Program-made: the position numbers and the translations under genes
Part shown: positions 8,548-19,645 of the stretch, one piece after another
Layout of the letters: each line of letters starts with the position of its first letter
Position numbering within the stretch: the first letter of the stretch is position 1
Assembly (NCBI RefSeq): GCF_005869935.1
Contig: NZ_SZQF01000001.1
Location: 124,001-188,000, forward strand
Direction of reading: 5' to 3'
DNA length: 64,000 bases
From: Winogradskyella algicola
Lineage (GTDB): Bacteria; Bacteroidota; Bacteroidia; Flavobacteriales; Flavobacteriaceae
Notes under the pieces: generated by a model
The model's input: the letters and a program-made list of their open reading frames with translations, nothing else
Database searches by the model: none
What the model was told of the DNA's origin: nothing

Positions 8548-9360
8548 ATGAAAGATAAACGAATATTGTATGTGTCCTCGGAAGTAGTTCCATATTTACC
8601 AGAAACAGAGATTTCTTCAATGTCATTTGAAGCTCCAAGAATGGTAAACAAACAAGGAGGGCAAATACGAATATTTATGCCACGCTTTGGTAATATTAAC
8701 GAGAGAAGACATCAATTACATGAGGTTATTAGACTCTCAGGTATTAACTTGGTAATTAATGACTTAGATATGCCACTAATCATTAAAGTTGCCTCTATTC
8801 CAAAAGAGCGTATTCAGGTATACTTTATTGACAATGAAGAATACTTTAAAAGAAAAGCGACTCTAACTGATGAAGATGGAAACCTATTCCCAGATAATGA
8901 TGAGCGTGCTATTTTCTTTGCTAAGGGTGTTATAGAAACCGTTAAAAAATTAAACTGGGCTCCAGATATTATTCACGTCAATGGTTGGTTAGCATCCTTG
9001 TTACCATTGTATCTCAAAGAATTCTATAAAACAGAACCGTTATTCACTGAAAGTAAAATAGTGACCTCTGTATACAATCAAAGTTTTGAAGGTACGTTAG
9101 ATAAAGGAATGATTAATAAGGTGAAATTTGACGGGATTGATGAGGAGTCTATTAAATCCTTAGAAAAGCCTGATTATATAAACCTTATGAAAATAGCTAT
9201 CGACAACTCTGACGCTATAATTAGAGGTTCTGAAGAATTACCTAAAGAGCTAGATAGCTATATTAGTGAGTTAGAAAAACCTGTACTAGATTTTCATTCT
9301 ATTGAAGAGTTTGCAGATCCATACACAGAATTTTATAAAGAAGCTGTATTAAACAGTTAA
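8548..9360 (+). CDS. Glycogen/starch synthase N-terminal-domain protein (single Rossmann half)
   Basis: A 270-residue protein resembling only the N-terminal (GT5, starch synthase catalytic) half of glycogen synthase: ILYVSSEVVPYLPETEISSMS, GGQIRIFMPRFGNINERR, the DEDGNLFPDNDERAIFFAKGVIE region and DIIHVNGWLASLLPLYLK. The ADP-glucose loop KxGGL is not conserved (the matching region reads SSMSFEAPRM) and the C-terminal GT1 domain is absent, while the stop is followed directly by the next gene. Flavobacterial homologues of this short form exist next to panC, so it is not a recent truncation. It probably does not make glycogen; its role is unknown. It is 9 bp from the DUF4270 gene. Confidence 0.8.
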   Translation: MKDKRILYVSSEVVPYLPETEISSMSFEAPRMVNKQGGQIRIFMPRFGNINERRHQLHEVIRLSGINLVINDLDMPLIIKVASIPKERIQVYFIDNEEYFKRKATLTDEDGNLFPDNDERAIFFAKGVIETVKKLNWAPDIIHVNGWLASLLPLYLKEFYKTEPLFTESKIVTSVYNQSFEGTLDKGMINKVKFDGIDEESIKSLEKPDYINLMKIAIDNSDAIIRGSEELPKELDSYISELEKPVLDFHSIEEFADPYTEFYKEAVLNS

Positions 9361-9369
9361 CATATATCT

Positions 9370-11115
9370 ATGAAAAAAAATAAATTTGCCCTTAACATAA
9401 TCATCCTCAGTCTCTTTGTTGGTAGTCTTATCGCTTGCGATAATGATTTTAACAACCTAGAGACCGATGTATTAAATAGTGATGTAGCGACAAATTTCAA
9501 TATTAAAAAGCTAAGTGAAACTAATCCCGAATTCACCGATGTAATCACTTATTCACAAGTCTTAGGACCTGTACAAACTAATAACAGTTTAGGCCTAAGT
9601 ACATTAGGGATATATGATGATGTTTATGGTAGGGTTACATCTAGTTTTGTAACTCAAGTCTCTTTGTCTGCATATTCGCCAACATTCTTAGGTGAAGCTA
9701 ACGAACTAGAAATAGACTCAGTTGTATTAACGCTTCCCTACTTTTCTACTATTACCGACATTGACGAAGATAATAATATTACCTACGACGTAGATTCAAT
9801 TTTCCCTAATAGCGATACTAACAATCCTATAAGATTAAGTGTTTACGAGAATAATTATTTCATAAGAAACTTTGATCCCAATGCAGAATTCAATGAAGCA
9901 CAAAATTATTTTTCTAACAAAACTGCCTCTTCCTCTGAAGCAATAGCACCGTTAGAAGGTGCAGAATTAACTTTTGTGGAATATAATTCAGAAACCGATG
10001 AATTTGATGAGATAAGCGACGTTATTGATATTAATAAACAAGGATATATACTGAGGGCTGAAAGCGAAGATGGAGAAGAAGATAACTCTTTAACTACATA
10101 TGTTCCACCAGGCATAAGAATTTTATTAGAACCTAGCTACTGGCAAAATAAAATATTTAACCAAGAAGGACAAGCTGTATTAAGTAACGAAAACAATTTC
10201 TCTGAATATTTTAGAGGTCTTTATTTTAAAGCAGAAGCAGTAAATAATGACGGAAGCTATCTTATCTTAAATACAAATTCTCCAAATTCTAACATCACTA
10301 TTTATTATACCACCACAACCGTAACTGAAGATGAAAATGGAGAGGATGTTGTATCAGAAGAACAGCAAAGTTTTGTCTTAAACTTTAATGGTAACAAAAT
10401 CAACTTTTTTGATAATGAATTTAATATTACCATCCCTGATAGCAACCCTAACGTTGGAGATGAAAGGGTATACTTAAAAGGTGGTGAAGGTTCAATTGCA
10501 AAAATCAAACTCTTTAATGGTGACGACCTCAATGACGGTGACAACACAACTTTTGACGATTGGAAAAACTTTTTTGTAGAAACCGATGCTGAAGGCAATT
10601 TTGAAGGTATTAAACGCATTGTAAATGAAGCTAATCTAGTTTTCCATGTGGACCAAGACTTTTTAAGTCAGTCTGCCTCTTATCATCCTGAAACAGAACC
10701 AGATCGTCTTTATATTTATGACTTAAATAATGAAACACCTCTCACAGACTATTTTTTAGACCCTACTATTAGTACCATTCCATATTTTTCTAAATTCAAT
10801 CATCTTGGCGCTTTACAACGTGAAAACGATGAGTCAGATGAAAATGGCATAAAATATAAATTTAGAATAACCGAACACATTAACAATCTATTATTAAACG
10901 ACTCAACAAACGTTGAGCTTGGTTTAGCAATTTCATTGAACGTCAATTTAGAAGAGCTTATTCAACAAGAGGTTCAAACTAGTAATGATTCGGATTTAAA
11001 GACACCTATAAGTTCAGTTTTAAGCCCAAAAGGCACTGTCCTACACGGAAATAACACAGGAAATCAAGATAAAAAAGTTTATCTAGAAATATATTATACA
11101 GAACCAAACAATTAA
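9370..11115 (+). CDS. DUF4270 family lipoprotein
   Basis: A 581-residue lipoprotein: the signal sequence ends in the lipobox LIAC with Cys23 as lipidation site, followed by DNDF. The body is beta-rich and Asn/Asp-rich, with features of DUF4270 (TYSQVLGPVQTNNSLGLSTLGIYDDVYG near residue 60 and a C-terminal LEIYYTEPNN). DUF4270 proteins are common in Bacteroidota and are presumed to be anchored in the outer membrane; their function is not known. It is flanked by the glycogen-synthase-like gene (9 bp upstream) and glmS (13 bp downstream), so co-transcription is likely and a link to cell-envelope sugar metabolism is possible, though inferred from position only. Confidence 0.85.
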   Translation: MKKNKFALNIIILSLFVGSLIACDNDFNNLETDVLNSDVATNFNIKKLSETNPEFTDVITYSQVLGPVQTNNSLGLSTLGIYDDVYGRVTSSFVTQVSLSAYSPTFLGEANELEIDSVVLTLPYFSTITDIDEDNNITYDVDSIFPNSDTNNPIRLSVYENNYFIRNFDPNAEFNEAQNYFSNKTASSSEAIAPLEGAELTFVEYNSETDEFDEISDVIDINKQGYILRAESEDGEEDNSLTTYVPPGIRILLEPSYWQNKIFNQEGQAVLSNENNFSEYFRGLYFKAEAVNNDGSYLILNTNSPNSNITIYYTTTTVTEDENGEDVVSEEQQSFVLNFNGNKINFFDNEFNITIPDSNPNVGDERVYLKGGEGSIAKIKLFNGDDLNDGDNTTFDDWKNFFVETDAEGNFEGIKRIVNEANLVFHVDQDFLSQSASYHPETEPDRLYIYDLNNETPLTDYFLDPTISTIPYFSKFNHLGALQRENDESDENGIKYKFRITEHINNLLLNDSTNVELGLAISLNVNLEELIQQEVQTSNDSDLKTPISSVLSPKGTVLHGNNTGNQDKKVYLEIYYTEPNN

Positions 11116-11128
11116 ATAAAATTACCCT

Positions 11129-12976
11129 ATGTGTGGAATAGTTGGTTATATTGGTCATAGAGAAGCTTATCCTATAGTAATTAAAGGGCTTCAAAGATTA
11201 GAATATCGTGGTTATGACAGCGCAGGCATTGCTTTATATGATGGCACTGACATAAAACTCTCTAAAACTAAAGGAAAAGTATCTGATCTAAAAGAAAGGT
11301 TAGAAAATGAGATCTCAACCAACGGCACTCTAGGTATTGGTCATACACGTTGGGCTACCCACGGTGTCCCTAATGACATAAACTCTCATCCTCATTATTC
11401 TAATTCTGGTGACCTAGTGATAATTCACAACGGAATTATAGAAAACTACGATGCTCTAAAAAAAGAGCTTATTAAGCGAGGTTATACTTTTAAATCCGAT
11501 ACTGATACTGAGGTTTTAGTAAATCTGATTGAGGATGTAAAAAAGAATGAAAACATAAAACTCGGTAAAGCCGTGCAAATTGCATTGAACCAAGTGATTG
11601 GAGCTTATGCAATAGCTGTTTTTGATAAAAACAAACCTAATGAAATTGTAGTTGCTAAACTTGGTAGCCCTTTAGCAATAGGTATTGGTGAAGATGAATT
11701 TTTTATCGCTAGTGATGCTTCACCTTTTATAGAATTTACTAAAAATGCCGTTTATCTTGAAGATGAACAAATGGCAATTATAAGAAGGGGTAAAGATATT
11801 AAGGTAAGAAAAATCAAAGGAGACTCGCTTGTAGACCCTTATGTCCAAGAACTTCAATTAAATCTTGAGCAAATTGAAAAAGGTGGTTACGACCATTTTA
11901 TGCTCAAAGAAATATACGAACAGCCAGAAGCAATTTTAGACACCTTTAGGGGAAGGCTCCTTAGTAATGAAGCTGTAATAAAATTGGCTGGTGTAGAAGA
12001 TAATATGAAAAAATTCCTAGCAGCAGACAGAATAATCGTTGTTGCTTGTGGTACTTCTTGGCATGCAGGTTTAGTTTCAGAATACATTTTCGAAGATTTA
12101 GCTAGAATACCTGTAGAAGTTGAATATGCATCAGAGTTTAGATACAGAAATCCTGTAATTACCGAAAAAGATATAGTTATAGCTATTTCTCAATCTGGAG
12201 AAACTGCTGATACTCTCGCTGCTATTAAGTTAGCAAAATCAAAAGGTGCTTTTGTATTTGGAGTTTGTAATGTAGTAGGTTCGTCAATCGCCAGAGAAAC
12301 AGATGCAGGTGCTTATACACATGCAGGGCCAGAAATTGGTGTAGCTTCTACAAAAGCATTTACTACTCAGATTACGGTATTAACACTTATAGCTCTTCGA
12401 TTAGCCAGAGCAAAGGGAACTATTTCGAGTTCAGAATTTAGACATCATTTGATTGAATTAGAAACCATACCAAGTAAGGTTAAAGAAGCTCTTGAATCTG
12501 ATGGGTATGTTCAGACTATTGCGGATATATATAAAGATGCCAAAAACTTCTTATATCTTGGACGTGGCTATAATTTCCCAGTAGCCCTAGAAGGCGCATT
12601 AAAATTAAAAGAAATTTCTTACATTCATGCTGAAGGCTACCCTGCTGCCGAGATGAAGCATGGACCTATTGCCTTAATTGACGAACAGATGCCAGTTGTT
12701 GTTATTGCTACCAAAAAAGGCCATTACGAAAAGGTTGTAAGCAATATCCAAGAAATAAAATCTAGAAAAGGTAAAATCATAGGAATAGTAACTAAAGGCG
12801 ATAAGAGTGTCAAAGAATTGGCTGACCATGTGATTGAGGTTCCTGAAACTATAGAATGCCTAACACCTCTTTTAACAACAATTCCTTTACAATTATTATC
12901 GTATCACATTGCTGTAATGTTAGATAAGAATGTAGATCAACCACGTAACTTAGCAAAGTCAGTTACTGTAGAGTAA
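11129..12976 (+). CDS. glmS: Glutamine-fructose-6-phosphate aminotransferase (isomerizing)
   Basis: A 615-residue GlmS, which makes glucosamine-6-phosphate from fructose-6-phosphate and glutamine, the first step toward UDP-GlcNAc for peptidoglycan and LPS. The N-terminal glutaminase begins MCGIVGYIG with the catalytic Cys2; GHTRWATHG and HNGIIENY are conserved. Two SIS domains follow (VACGTSWHAG, AISQSGETADT near 350; YLGRGYNFPVALEGALKLKEIS near 480), and the C-terminus DQPRNLAKSVTVE is the family's conserved tail. Length is normal (~610). No glmS ribozyme is visible in the short 13-bp leader. A strong terminator lies about 25 bp after the stop. Confidence 0.98.
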   Translation: MCGIVGYIGHREAYPIVIKGLQRLEYRGYDSAGIALYDGTDIKLSKTKGKVSDLKERLENEISTNGTLGIGHTRWATHGVPNDINSHPHYSNSGDLVIIHNGIIENYDALKKELIKRGYTFKSDTDTEVLVNLIEDVKKNENIKLGKAVQIALNQVIGAYAIAVFDKNKPNEIVVAKLGSPLAIGIGEDEFFIASDASPFIEFTKNAVYLEDEQMAIIRRGKDIKVRKIKGDSLVDPYVQELQLNLEQIEKGGYDHFMLKEIYEQPEAILDTFRGRLLSNEAVIKLAGVEDNMKKFLAADRIIVVACGTSWHAGLVSEYIFEDLARIPVEVEYASEFRYRNPVITEKDIVIAISQSGETADTLAAIKLAKSKGAFVFGVCNVVGSSIARETDAGAYTHAGPEIGVASTKAFTTQITVLTLIALRLARAKGTISSSEFRHHLIELETIPSKVKEALESDGYVQTIADIYKDAKNFLYLGRGYNFPVALEGALKLKEISYIHAEGYPAAEMKHGPIALIDEQMPVVVIATKKGHYEKVVSNIQEIKSRKGKIIGIVTKGDKSVKELADHVIEVPETIECLTPLLTTIPLQLLSYHIAVMLDKNVDQPRNLAKSVTVE

Positions 12977-12998
12977 TCAACTTTTTTTAAAATAATAC

Positions 12999-13048
12999 AA
13001 AAGCCTTAAAATTGCAGAATCCTCAATTTTAAGGCTTTCATTTTTTTG
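12999..13048 (+). terminator. Rho-independent terminator after glmS
   Basis: A perfect 15-bp inverted repeat (AAAGCCTTAAAATTG paired with its complement, 13000-13014 and 13024-13038) with a 9-nt loop is followed by a T-rich run. Confidence 0.9.
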
Positions 13049-13144
13049 AATATTGCTATGCGTGCATAATTTTTTGAGAATTTCTTATCTAATTTTCATA
13101 TATTTATTTAAATTGGCGTCAAATAAATTAACTAATTCTCTAAA

Positions 13145-15949
13145 ATGAAGACAATCTTAAAGCTTTTTACAATGCTTTTTTGCGTGGTATCTTTTGCTCA
13201 GTCCACGGTTAAAGGAAAAATTATTGATGAAACTGGGTTACCCTTACCTGGTGCAAATATTGTAGTAGTGGGTACTAGCACAGGTACCGTTTCGGATTTT
13301 GATGGTAACTACACCCTATCTGTAAATCAAAATCCACCATTTTCAATTCGTGTAAGTTACACAGGTTTTGAAGCTCAGACTATCGAGATAACAAGTAATG
13401 AACAAACTGTTGATGTTACCCTCAAGGAAGGCAACTCATTAGATGAAGTTGTTATATCTGCTTCACGTACACCAGAGCGTATTTTTGAATCTCCAGTAAC
13501 CGTAGAGCGTTTTGGAATAAAGGAAATAAAGAATACCGCATCTGTAGATTTTTACGACGGTTTAGAAAATCTTAAAGGAGTAGACATAAATACTAACAGT
13601 TTAACCTTTAAATCTATAAACACAAGAGGTTTTGCGACATTCGCTAACACACGTTTTATGCAATTGGTTGACGGTATGGATAACTCGGCACCAGCACTTA
13701 ACTTCCCACTTGGTAACTTGTTAGGTATGACAGAAACTGATGTACAAAGCGTAGAATTGCTACCAGGTGCTGCTTCGGCATTATATGGTGCAAATGCTTT
13801 TAACGGTATATTATTTATGCGCAGTAAGAACCCTTTTGATCATCAAGGTATAAGTGGATATTTAAAAAGAGGTATTACATCTCAAGAAGCAGCTGGTGAT
13901 AATGACTATACCGATCTTGGGATTAGAATGGCATACAAGTTTAGCGAAAAGTTTGCTGCTAAAGTTAATTTTGGCTACTTAAAAGGCACCGACTGGTTTG
14001 CAGTAAATGAAGCCGATAAGCTTAATAGAGGACTAACCAGAGCTGATATTGATTACGATGGAATTAATGTCTACGGTGACGAAGTTAGTACAAACATAAA
14101 TGATGTAGCACAAACATTAGAAGGCTTAGGGCTTGCACCTTCAGGTTCCTCTGCACTTGTGCCTTCAGTTGACGTAAGTAGAACAGGTTACAACGAAAGA
14201 GATCTAACCAATTATAATGCTGAAAGTATAAAAGCTGACTGGGGACTTTATTTCCGCCCTTGGGAAAATGATTTTGAAATCCAATATGTTGGTAAAGTAG
14301 GTTCTGGTAATACTATTTACCAAGGTGCTAACAGATATAATATCAAAAACTTTTTCTTACAACAACACAAACTTGAAATTAGAAATGACAACTTCTTTGT
14401 AAGAGGTTATGTAACTGAAGATAAAGCTGGCGACTCTTACGACATGGTTTTTACAGGTATTAATATCAACAGAGCATGGAAAGATGATCAAACTTGGTTT
14501 GGGGAATATGTAGCATCTTATATCGGAGCTACTCTAGGTGGCGCTACAGACACTCAAGCTCATGCTGCAGCAAGAGCTCAAGCTGACACAGGTCGTTATT
14601 TACCTGGTACACCTGAATTTCAGGCTGCTTTCAACAGAAGTATTAACGACCCTGATTTAACTACAGGTTCGAAATTTCAAGACAATTCAAAAATTTATCA
14701 TGCGGACGCCAATTACAACTTTGGTGAATTAATAGATTTTGCTGAAATTCAAGTTGGTGGGTCATATAGAAGATACAGTTTAAATTCTTTTGGAACAATT
14801 TACACAGATAATGACGGCCCAATTAATTACTCTGAAGTAGGGGTTTACACACAATTACAGCGTTCTTTAGAATTATCTGAGAGTGTAGAACTTAAGCTTA
14901 CAGGTTCTTTGCGATATGATAAATCTGAATTGTTTGATGGATTTTTCTCACCGAGACTGTCAGCTGGTTTTACAATTAACCAAGACCACAATATACGAGC
15001 TTCGTTCCAAACAGGATTTAGAAATCCAACGACTCAAGATTTATATATCGGTTTAGATGTTGGTAGAGCTATTCTTATTGGTGGCGCTGCTGATAATCCA
15101 GCAAGGGATATCAGGAACTACGACTTAAGTGCTAATGGTACGGCTATTACCGGTCAAAATAATATTGCTTTTGATGGTACTGGTGCTTATAATAACTCTT
15201 TCGCCGCAAGCTCTGTATCTAATGGCTTTGCCCTTACAGGTAACCCAGCTGATTTAGAAATAGCAAATTCTAATTTAGTAAAGCCCGAACAAGTAAGTTC
15301 AGTTGAATTAGGGTATCGTGGCAAACTAGATGGTATAATTGTAGACGCTTCGGTTTACTACAATCAATATCAAGACTTCTTAGCTAATGAAACTGTAATT
15401 GCACCTTTTTATGGTGATGTTGAACTTACGGAAACATTACCAGACGGCACACCATTAGCAGTAGCTGCAATTGCAAATGGAGACTTTCAAGCGTACCAGA
15501 CCTATACAAATTCTGATGAAGATGTTAATTCTTATGGTGCAGCGATTCAAGTTTCTGCAAAAGTATTTGACGGCTTCGATCTTAGTGCCAACTATACCTA
15601 TGCTAAATTAGATTTTGATGTAAAACAAAATCCTGATTTTAGAACGTTCTTTAATACACCTGAGCATAAAGTGAAAGCATCTTTTGGTAAGACAGAGTTA
15701 TTTAAAAACTTTGGTTTTAATGTGTCTTGGAGATGGAGTGACAATTACTTCTGGGAATCTTCTTTTGGTGATGGGGATGTGCCATCTTTTAATGTTATTG
15801 ATGCTCAAATCAACTTTAGAGTACCAAGCTTAAAATCTACTTTCAAAGCGGGTGCTACGAACTTATTACAGGACGAATACTTTACTGCATTTGGTACAGG
15901 TTTCATCGGTTCTCAATATTACGTGTCTTGGACAATTAATAACTTATAA
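13145..15949 (+). CDS. TonB-dependent outer-membrane receptor with CarboxypepD_reg-like domain
   Basis: A 934-residue receptor: signal peptide (to FAQ at 19), CarboxypepD_reg-like beta-sandwich at ~20-105 (STVKGKIIDETGLPLPGANI, TVSDFDGNYTLSV), TonB plug domain at ~110-230 (VVISASRTPERIFESPVTVER, the LLPGAASALYGANAFNGILFM motif) and a 22-strand-type barrel to the C-terminal YYVSWTINNL. It should import a ligand using TonB energy; the substrate cannot be read from the sequence. It is 20 bp from an SGNH-hydrolase lipoprotein gene, with which it is probably co-transcribed. No SusD partner is present, so it is not a typical Sus-type glycan system. Confidence 0.93.
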   Translation: MKTILKLFTMLFCVVSFAQSTVKGKIIDETGLPLPGANIVVVGTSTGTVSDFDGNYTLSVNQNPPFSIRVSYTGFEAQTIEITSNEQTVDVTLKEGNSLDEVVISASRTPERIFESPVTVERFGIKEIKNTASVDFYDGLENLKGVDINTNSLTFKSINTRGFATFANTRFMQLVDGMDNSAPALNFPLGNLLGMTETDVQSVELLPGAASALYGANAFNGILFMRSKNPFDHQGISGYLKRGITSQEAAGDNDYTDLGIRMAYKFSEKFAAKVNFGYLKGTDWFAVNEADKLNRGLTRADIDYDGINVYGDEVSTNINDVAQTLEGLGLAPSGSSALVPSVDVSRTGYNERDLTNYNAESIKADWGLYFRPWENDFEIQYVGKVGSGNTIYQGANRYNIKNFFLQQHKLEIRNDNFFVRGYVTEDKAGDSYDMVFTGININRAWKDDQTWFGEYVASYIGATLGGATDTQAHAAARAQADTGRYLPGTPEFQAAFNRSINDPDLTTGSKFQDNSKIYHADANYNFGELIDFAEIQVGGSYRRYSLNSFGTIYTDNDGPINYSEVGVYTQLQRSLELSESVELKLTGSLRYDKSELFDGFFSPRLSAGFTINQDHNIRASFQTGFRNPTTQDLYIGLDVGRAILIGGAADNPARDIRNYDLSANGTAITGQNNIAFDGTGAYNNSFAASSVSNGFALTGNPADLEIANSNLVKPEQVSSVELGYRGKLDGIIVDASVYYNQYQDFLANETVIAPFYGDVELTETLPDGTPLAVAAIANGDFQAYQTYTNSDEDVNSYGAAIQVSAKVFDGFDLSANYTYAKLDFDVKQNPDFRTFFNTPEHKVKASFGKTELFKNFGFNVSWRWSDNYFWESSFGDGDVPSFNVIDAQINFRVPSLKSTFKAGATNLLQDEYFTAFGTGFIGSQYYVSWTINNL

Positions 15950-15969
15950 TAACGGAAAAGAAAATTAAG

Positions 15970-17529
15970 ATGAAAAAAATTAAATATATAGCTCTATCAT
16001 TACTAACCCTAGGAATGGTAGCTTGCGAAAACGAACTAGTAGAGGATTTAAGGGACAGAAACAACCTTGACTCTGAGCCATTACCAGAATTAACTGCTGG
16101 CTCAGCGGATTTTTCAAATTATGTTTCTATAGGTGCTTCTTTTACGGCTGGATTCACAGACAGCGCCCTTTTTGTGGCAAGCCAAGAAAATTCCTTCCCA
16201 AATATTATGGCAAGTAAGTTTGCCAATGTTGGTGGCGGTACTTTTACTCAACCTTTAATGAATGATAATTTTGGAGGACTCTTATTAGGCGGGAATCCTG
16301 TAATAAGTCCAGTCACTGGTGAGAGACTTTTTGAAGAACGTCTTGTATTTGGTGGTGCTGGACCAGTAGCATTACAATCTGTAAATCCTACTGCAATGTC
16401 TACCACAGACTTTGCTTTAAATAATCCCACAGGTCCATTCAATAATTTAGGTATTCCTGGTGCTAAAAGTTTTCATTTATTAGCTCCTGGTTATGGTAAC
16501 TTAGCTAATTTCCCTGCTGCTGCTAACCCATATGCAATTAGAGTTACCGGCAACGCACCAAATGCCTCAATATTAGAGTTAGCTATAGCTCAAAACCCTA
16601 CGTTCTTTACAATATCTGAAGTAGGAGGAAATGATGTTTTAGGTTATGCTCTTTCTGGAGGAGATGGTACAGACCCTATAACTGACTCAGCAACGTTTGA
16701 CGCATCTTTAAATGCTTTAGTTGCTGGTTTAACTGCAAATGGTGCAAAAGGTGTTATCGGAAACCTTCCTAATATTACTAGTTTATCTCATTTTACGACC
16801 GTACCTCACAATCCAGTGCCTCTAGACGCAGCTACTGCAGGTTTTTTAAATAGTGCAAGTGCATATGGTGCATACAACGCAGGTGTTGCTCAAGCTTTAG
16901 CTGGTTTAGTACAGTTTGGTCAAATAACACAAGAAATGGCTGATGCTGAATTGGCAAAAAGAACAATCACATTTTCAGCTGGTGAAGGAAACGCTGTAGT
17001 TATTATGGATGAAAACTTAATTGACTTAACAGGTCTAAATCCTGCACTTGTAAGCATGAGACAAGCAACTTCAGAAGATTTGATAGTGTTACCTGCATCA
17101 AGCTTTATTGGAACAGAAGCTGTACCTGGAAATCCACAAACCGTAAATGGTGTTGCTATACCATTAGCAGACAAATGGGTTTTAACGCCAGAGGAGCAGC
17201 AAGAAATCGCCGATGCAACTGCAGCTTACAACGCAACAATATCATCTGTAGCTAGTTCTAATGGCTTAGCTTTAGTAGATTTAAATTCTATTCTAGAACA
17301 AGCGTCTTCTACAGGAATTATGTTTGGAGACTATAACATGAATACAGATTTAGTTTTTGGTGGTTTGGTAAGTTTAGATGGTGTGCATTTAACAGCAAGA
17401 GGCTATGCCTTAATGGCCAATAGCTTTCTACAAGCTATTGATACAACTTTCGGGTCTAATTTTGAAGCCTCAGGTAATCTCGCAGAAGCAGGGGATTTCC
17501 CAACTAATTACTCCCCAACTTTACAATAG
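15970..17529 (+). CDS. SGNH/GDSL-type hydrolase lipoprotein
   Basis: A 519-residue lipoprotein with lipobox MVAC (Cys19). The SGNH blocks are recognisable: block I is SIGASFTAGF (Ser within a GAS variant of GDS), block III VGGNDVLGYA (Gly and Asn), block V DGVHLTARGYALMA (Asp and His). These supply a plausible Ser-His-Asp set plus the oxyanion Gly/Asn. The Gly/Ala-rich middle is an insertion relative to short SGNH enzymes. The family hydrolyses esters of lipids or acetylated sugars; the natural substrate here is unknown. It follows the TonB receptor by 20 bp and is closed by a terminator, suggesting a two-gene outer-membrane unit. Confidence 0.85.
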   Translation: MKKIKYIALSLLTLGMVACENELVEDLRDRNNLDSEPLPELTAGSADFSNYVSIGASFTAGFTDSALFVASQENSFPNIMASKFANVGGGTFTQPLMNDNFGGLLLGGNPVISPVTGERLFEERLVFGGAGPVALQSVNPTAMSTTDFALNNPTGPFNNLGIPGAKSFHLLAPGYGNLANFPAAANPYAIRVTGNAPNASILELAIAQNPTFFTISEVGGNDVLGYALSGGDGTDPITDSATFDASLNALVAGLTANGAKGVIGNLPNITSLSHFTTVPHNPVPLDAATAGFLNSASAYGAYNAGVAQALAGLVQFGQITQEMADAELAKRTITFSAGEGNAVVIMDENLIDLTGLNPALVSMRQATSEDLIVLPASSFIGTEAVPGNPQTVNGVAIPLADKWVLTPEEQQEIADATAAYNATISSVASSNGLALVDLNSILEQASSTGIMFGDYNMNTDLVFGGLVSLDGVHLTARGYALMANSFLQAIDTTFGSNFEASGNLAEAGDFPTNYSPTLQ

Positions 17530-17550
17530 AAACAACTTTTATTTATAACT

Positions 17551-17585
17551 AAAAAACACGCTCAATGTAAGCGTGTTTTTTTTAT
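17551..17585 (+). terminator. Terminator after the SGNH lipoprotein gene
   Basis: An 11-bp stem (AAAAACACGCT / AGCGTGTTTTT) with a 7-nt loop and a T run, placed 22 bp after the stop and before the atpD promoter. Confidence 0.9.
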
Positions 17586-17617
17586 TCAAAAAAGAACTAT
17601 TTTTTTAAATAAAACTA

Positions 17618-17625
17618 TATCTTTG
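17618..17625 (+). promoter_or_regulatory. -7 element of the atpDC promoter
   Basis: TATCTTTG is a full match to TAnnTTTG, lying 86-93 bp upstream of atpD, just after the preceding terminator; the long leader may hold regulation of ATP synthase expression. Confidence 0.65.
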
Positions 17626-17707
17626 CAGCGCGAAAAATGCACGTATTTAACTTAATTGTAAGGTGTTGTTTTTCAGATTTAAATTATTGCAAAACAAAAA
17701 CATATAA

Positions 17708-19219
<1,512 letters not shown>

Positions 19220-19263
19220 CCTAGTAATGAGATGTGAGATGTTAGTAGTGAGAACTTCTAATT

Positions 19264-19287
19264 GCTCAATACTCAATACTCAATACT
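19264..19287 (+). repeat. Tandem heptamer repeat in the atpD-atpC gap
   Basis: About three and a half copies of CTCAATA lie directly in front of the atpC start, preceded by a purine-rich stretch with repeated GTGAGA/GAGATG words. Short low-complexity spacers of this kind recur in flavobacterial intergenic DNA; another TAG-rich one is at 54015-54039. Confidence 0.6.
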
Positions 19288-19294
19288 AAAAAAT

Positions 19295-19588
19295 ATGTAT
19301 CTAGAAATTGTATCACCAGAAGCCACGCTATTTAGTTCAGAAGTTGATTCTGTAGTTGTACCAGGTATAAATGGTGAATTCGAAATGTTATCAAATCACG
19401 CTCCTATAGTTTCTATCTTAGGTGAAGGTACTATTAGAATCAATACGCATTCTCAAAGTCATTTAGTTTTTGATGAGTTGCATGAAGATGTTGTTCCTCA
19501 TGCTGACGATAAGAAAGTGTTAAACGTAAAGATTAACTCAGGAACTATTGAGATGAAAGATAACAAGCTAATCATATTAGCTGATTAA
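19295..19588 (+). CDS. atpC: F1 ATP synthase subunit epsilon (short form)
   Basis: A 97-residue epsilon subunit beginning MYLEIVSPEATLFSSEVDSVVVPGINGEFEMLSNHAPIVSIL, the conserved beta-sandwich domain that contacts the gamma and c subunits. The start at 19295 was chosen over an in-frame ATG at 19262, because the extra 11 residues are encoded by the heptamer repeat. The C-terminal two-helix regulatory domain of longer epsilon subunits (130-140 residues) is absent: the protein stops soon after SGTIEMKDNKLIILAD. Short epsilons are common in this group, so epsilon-type autoinhibition through that domain is presumably missing. It is encoded 75 bp after atpD and followed by a terminator. Confidence 0.93.
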   Translation: MYLEIVSPEATLFSSEVDSVVVPGINGEFEMLSNHAPIVSILGEGTIRINTHSQSHLVFDELHEDVVPHADDKKVLNVKINSGTIEMKDNKLIILAD

Positions 19589-19609
19589 GAATAATATTCT
19601 TTCAAAATA

Positions 19610-19645
19610 AAAAAAGCGCCGAACATTATGTTTGGCGCTTTTCTT
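19610..19645. terminator. Bidirectional terminator between atpC and the convergent oxidoreductase gene
   Basis: A 13-bp stem AAAAGCGCCGAAC / GTTTGGCGCTTTT with one G-T pair, A run on one side and T run on the other, in the gap between convergent genes. Confidence 0.88.

Noticed and set aside
8548..9360. Functional glycogen synthase (glgA)
   Set aside because: Half the enzyme and the ADP-glucose loop are missing, and no other glycogen genes are nearby.
12977..13144. glmS ribozyme or other regulatory RNA around glmS
   Set aside because: The upstream gap is 13 bp and the downstream structure is a simple terminator hairpin.
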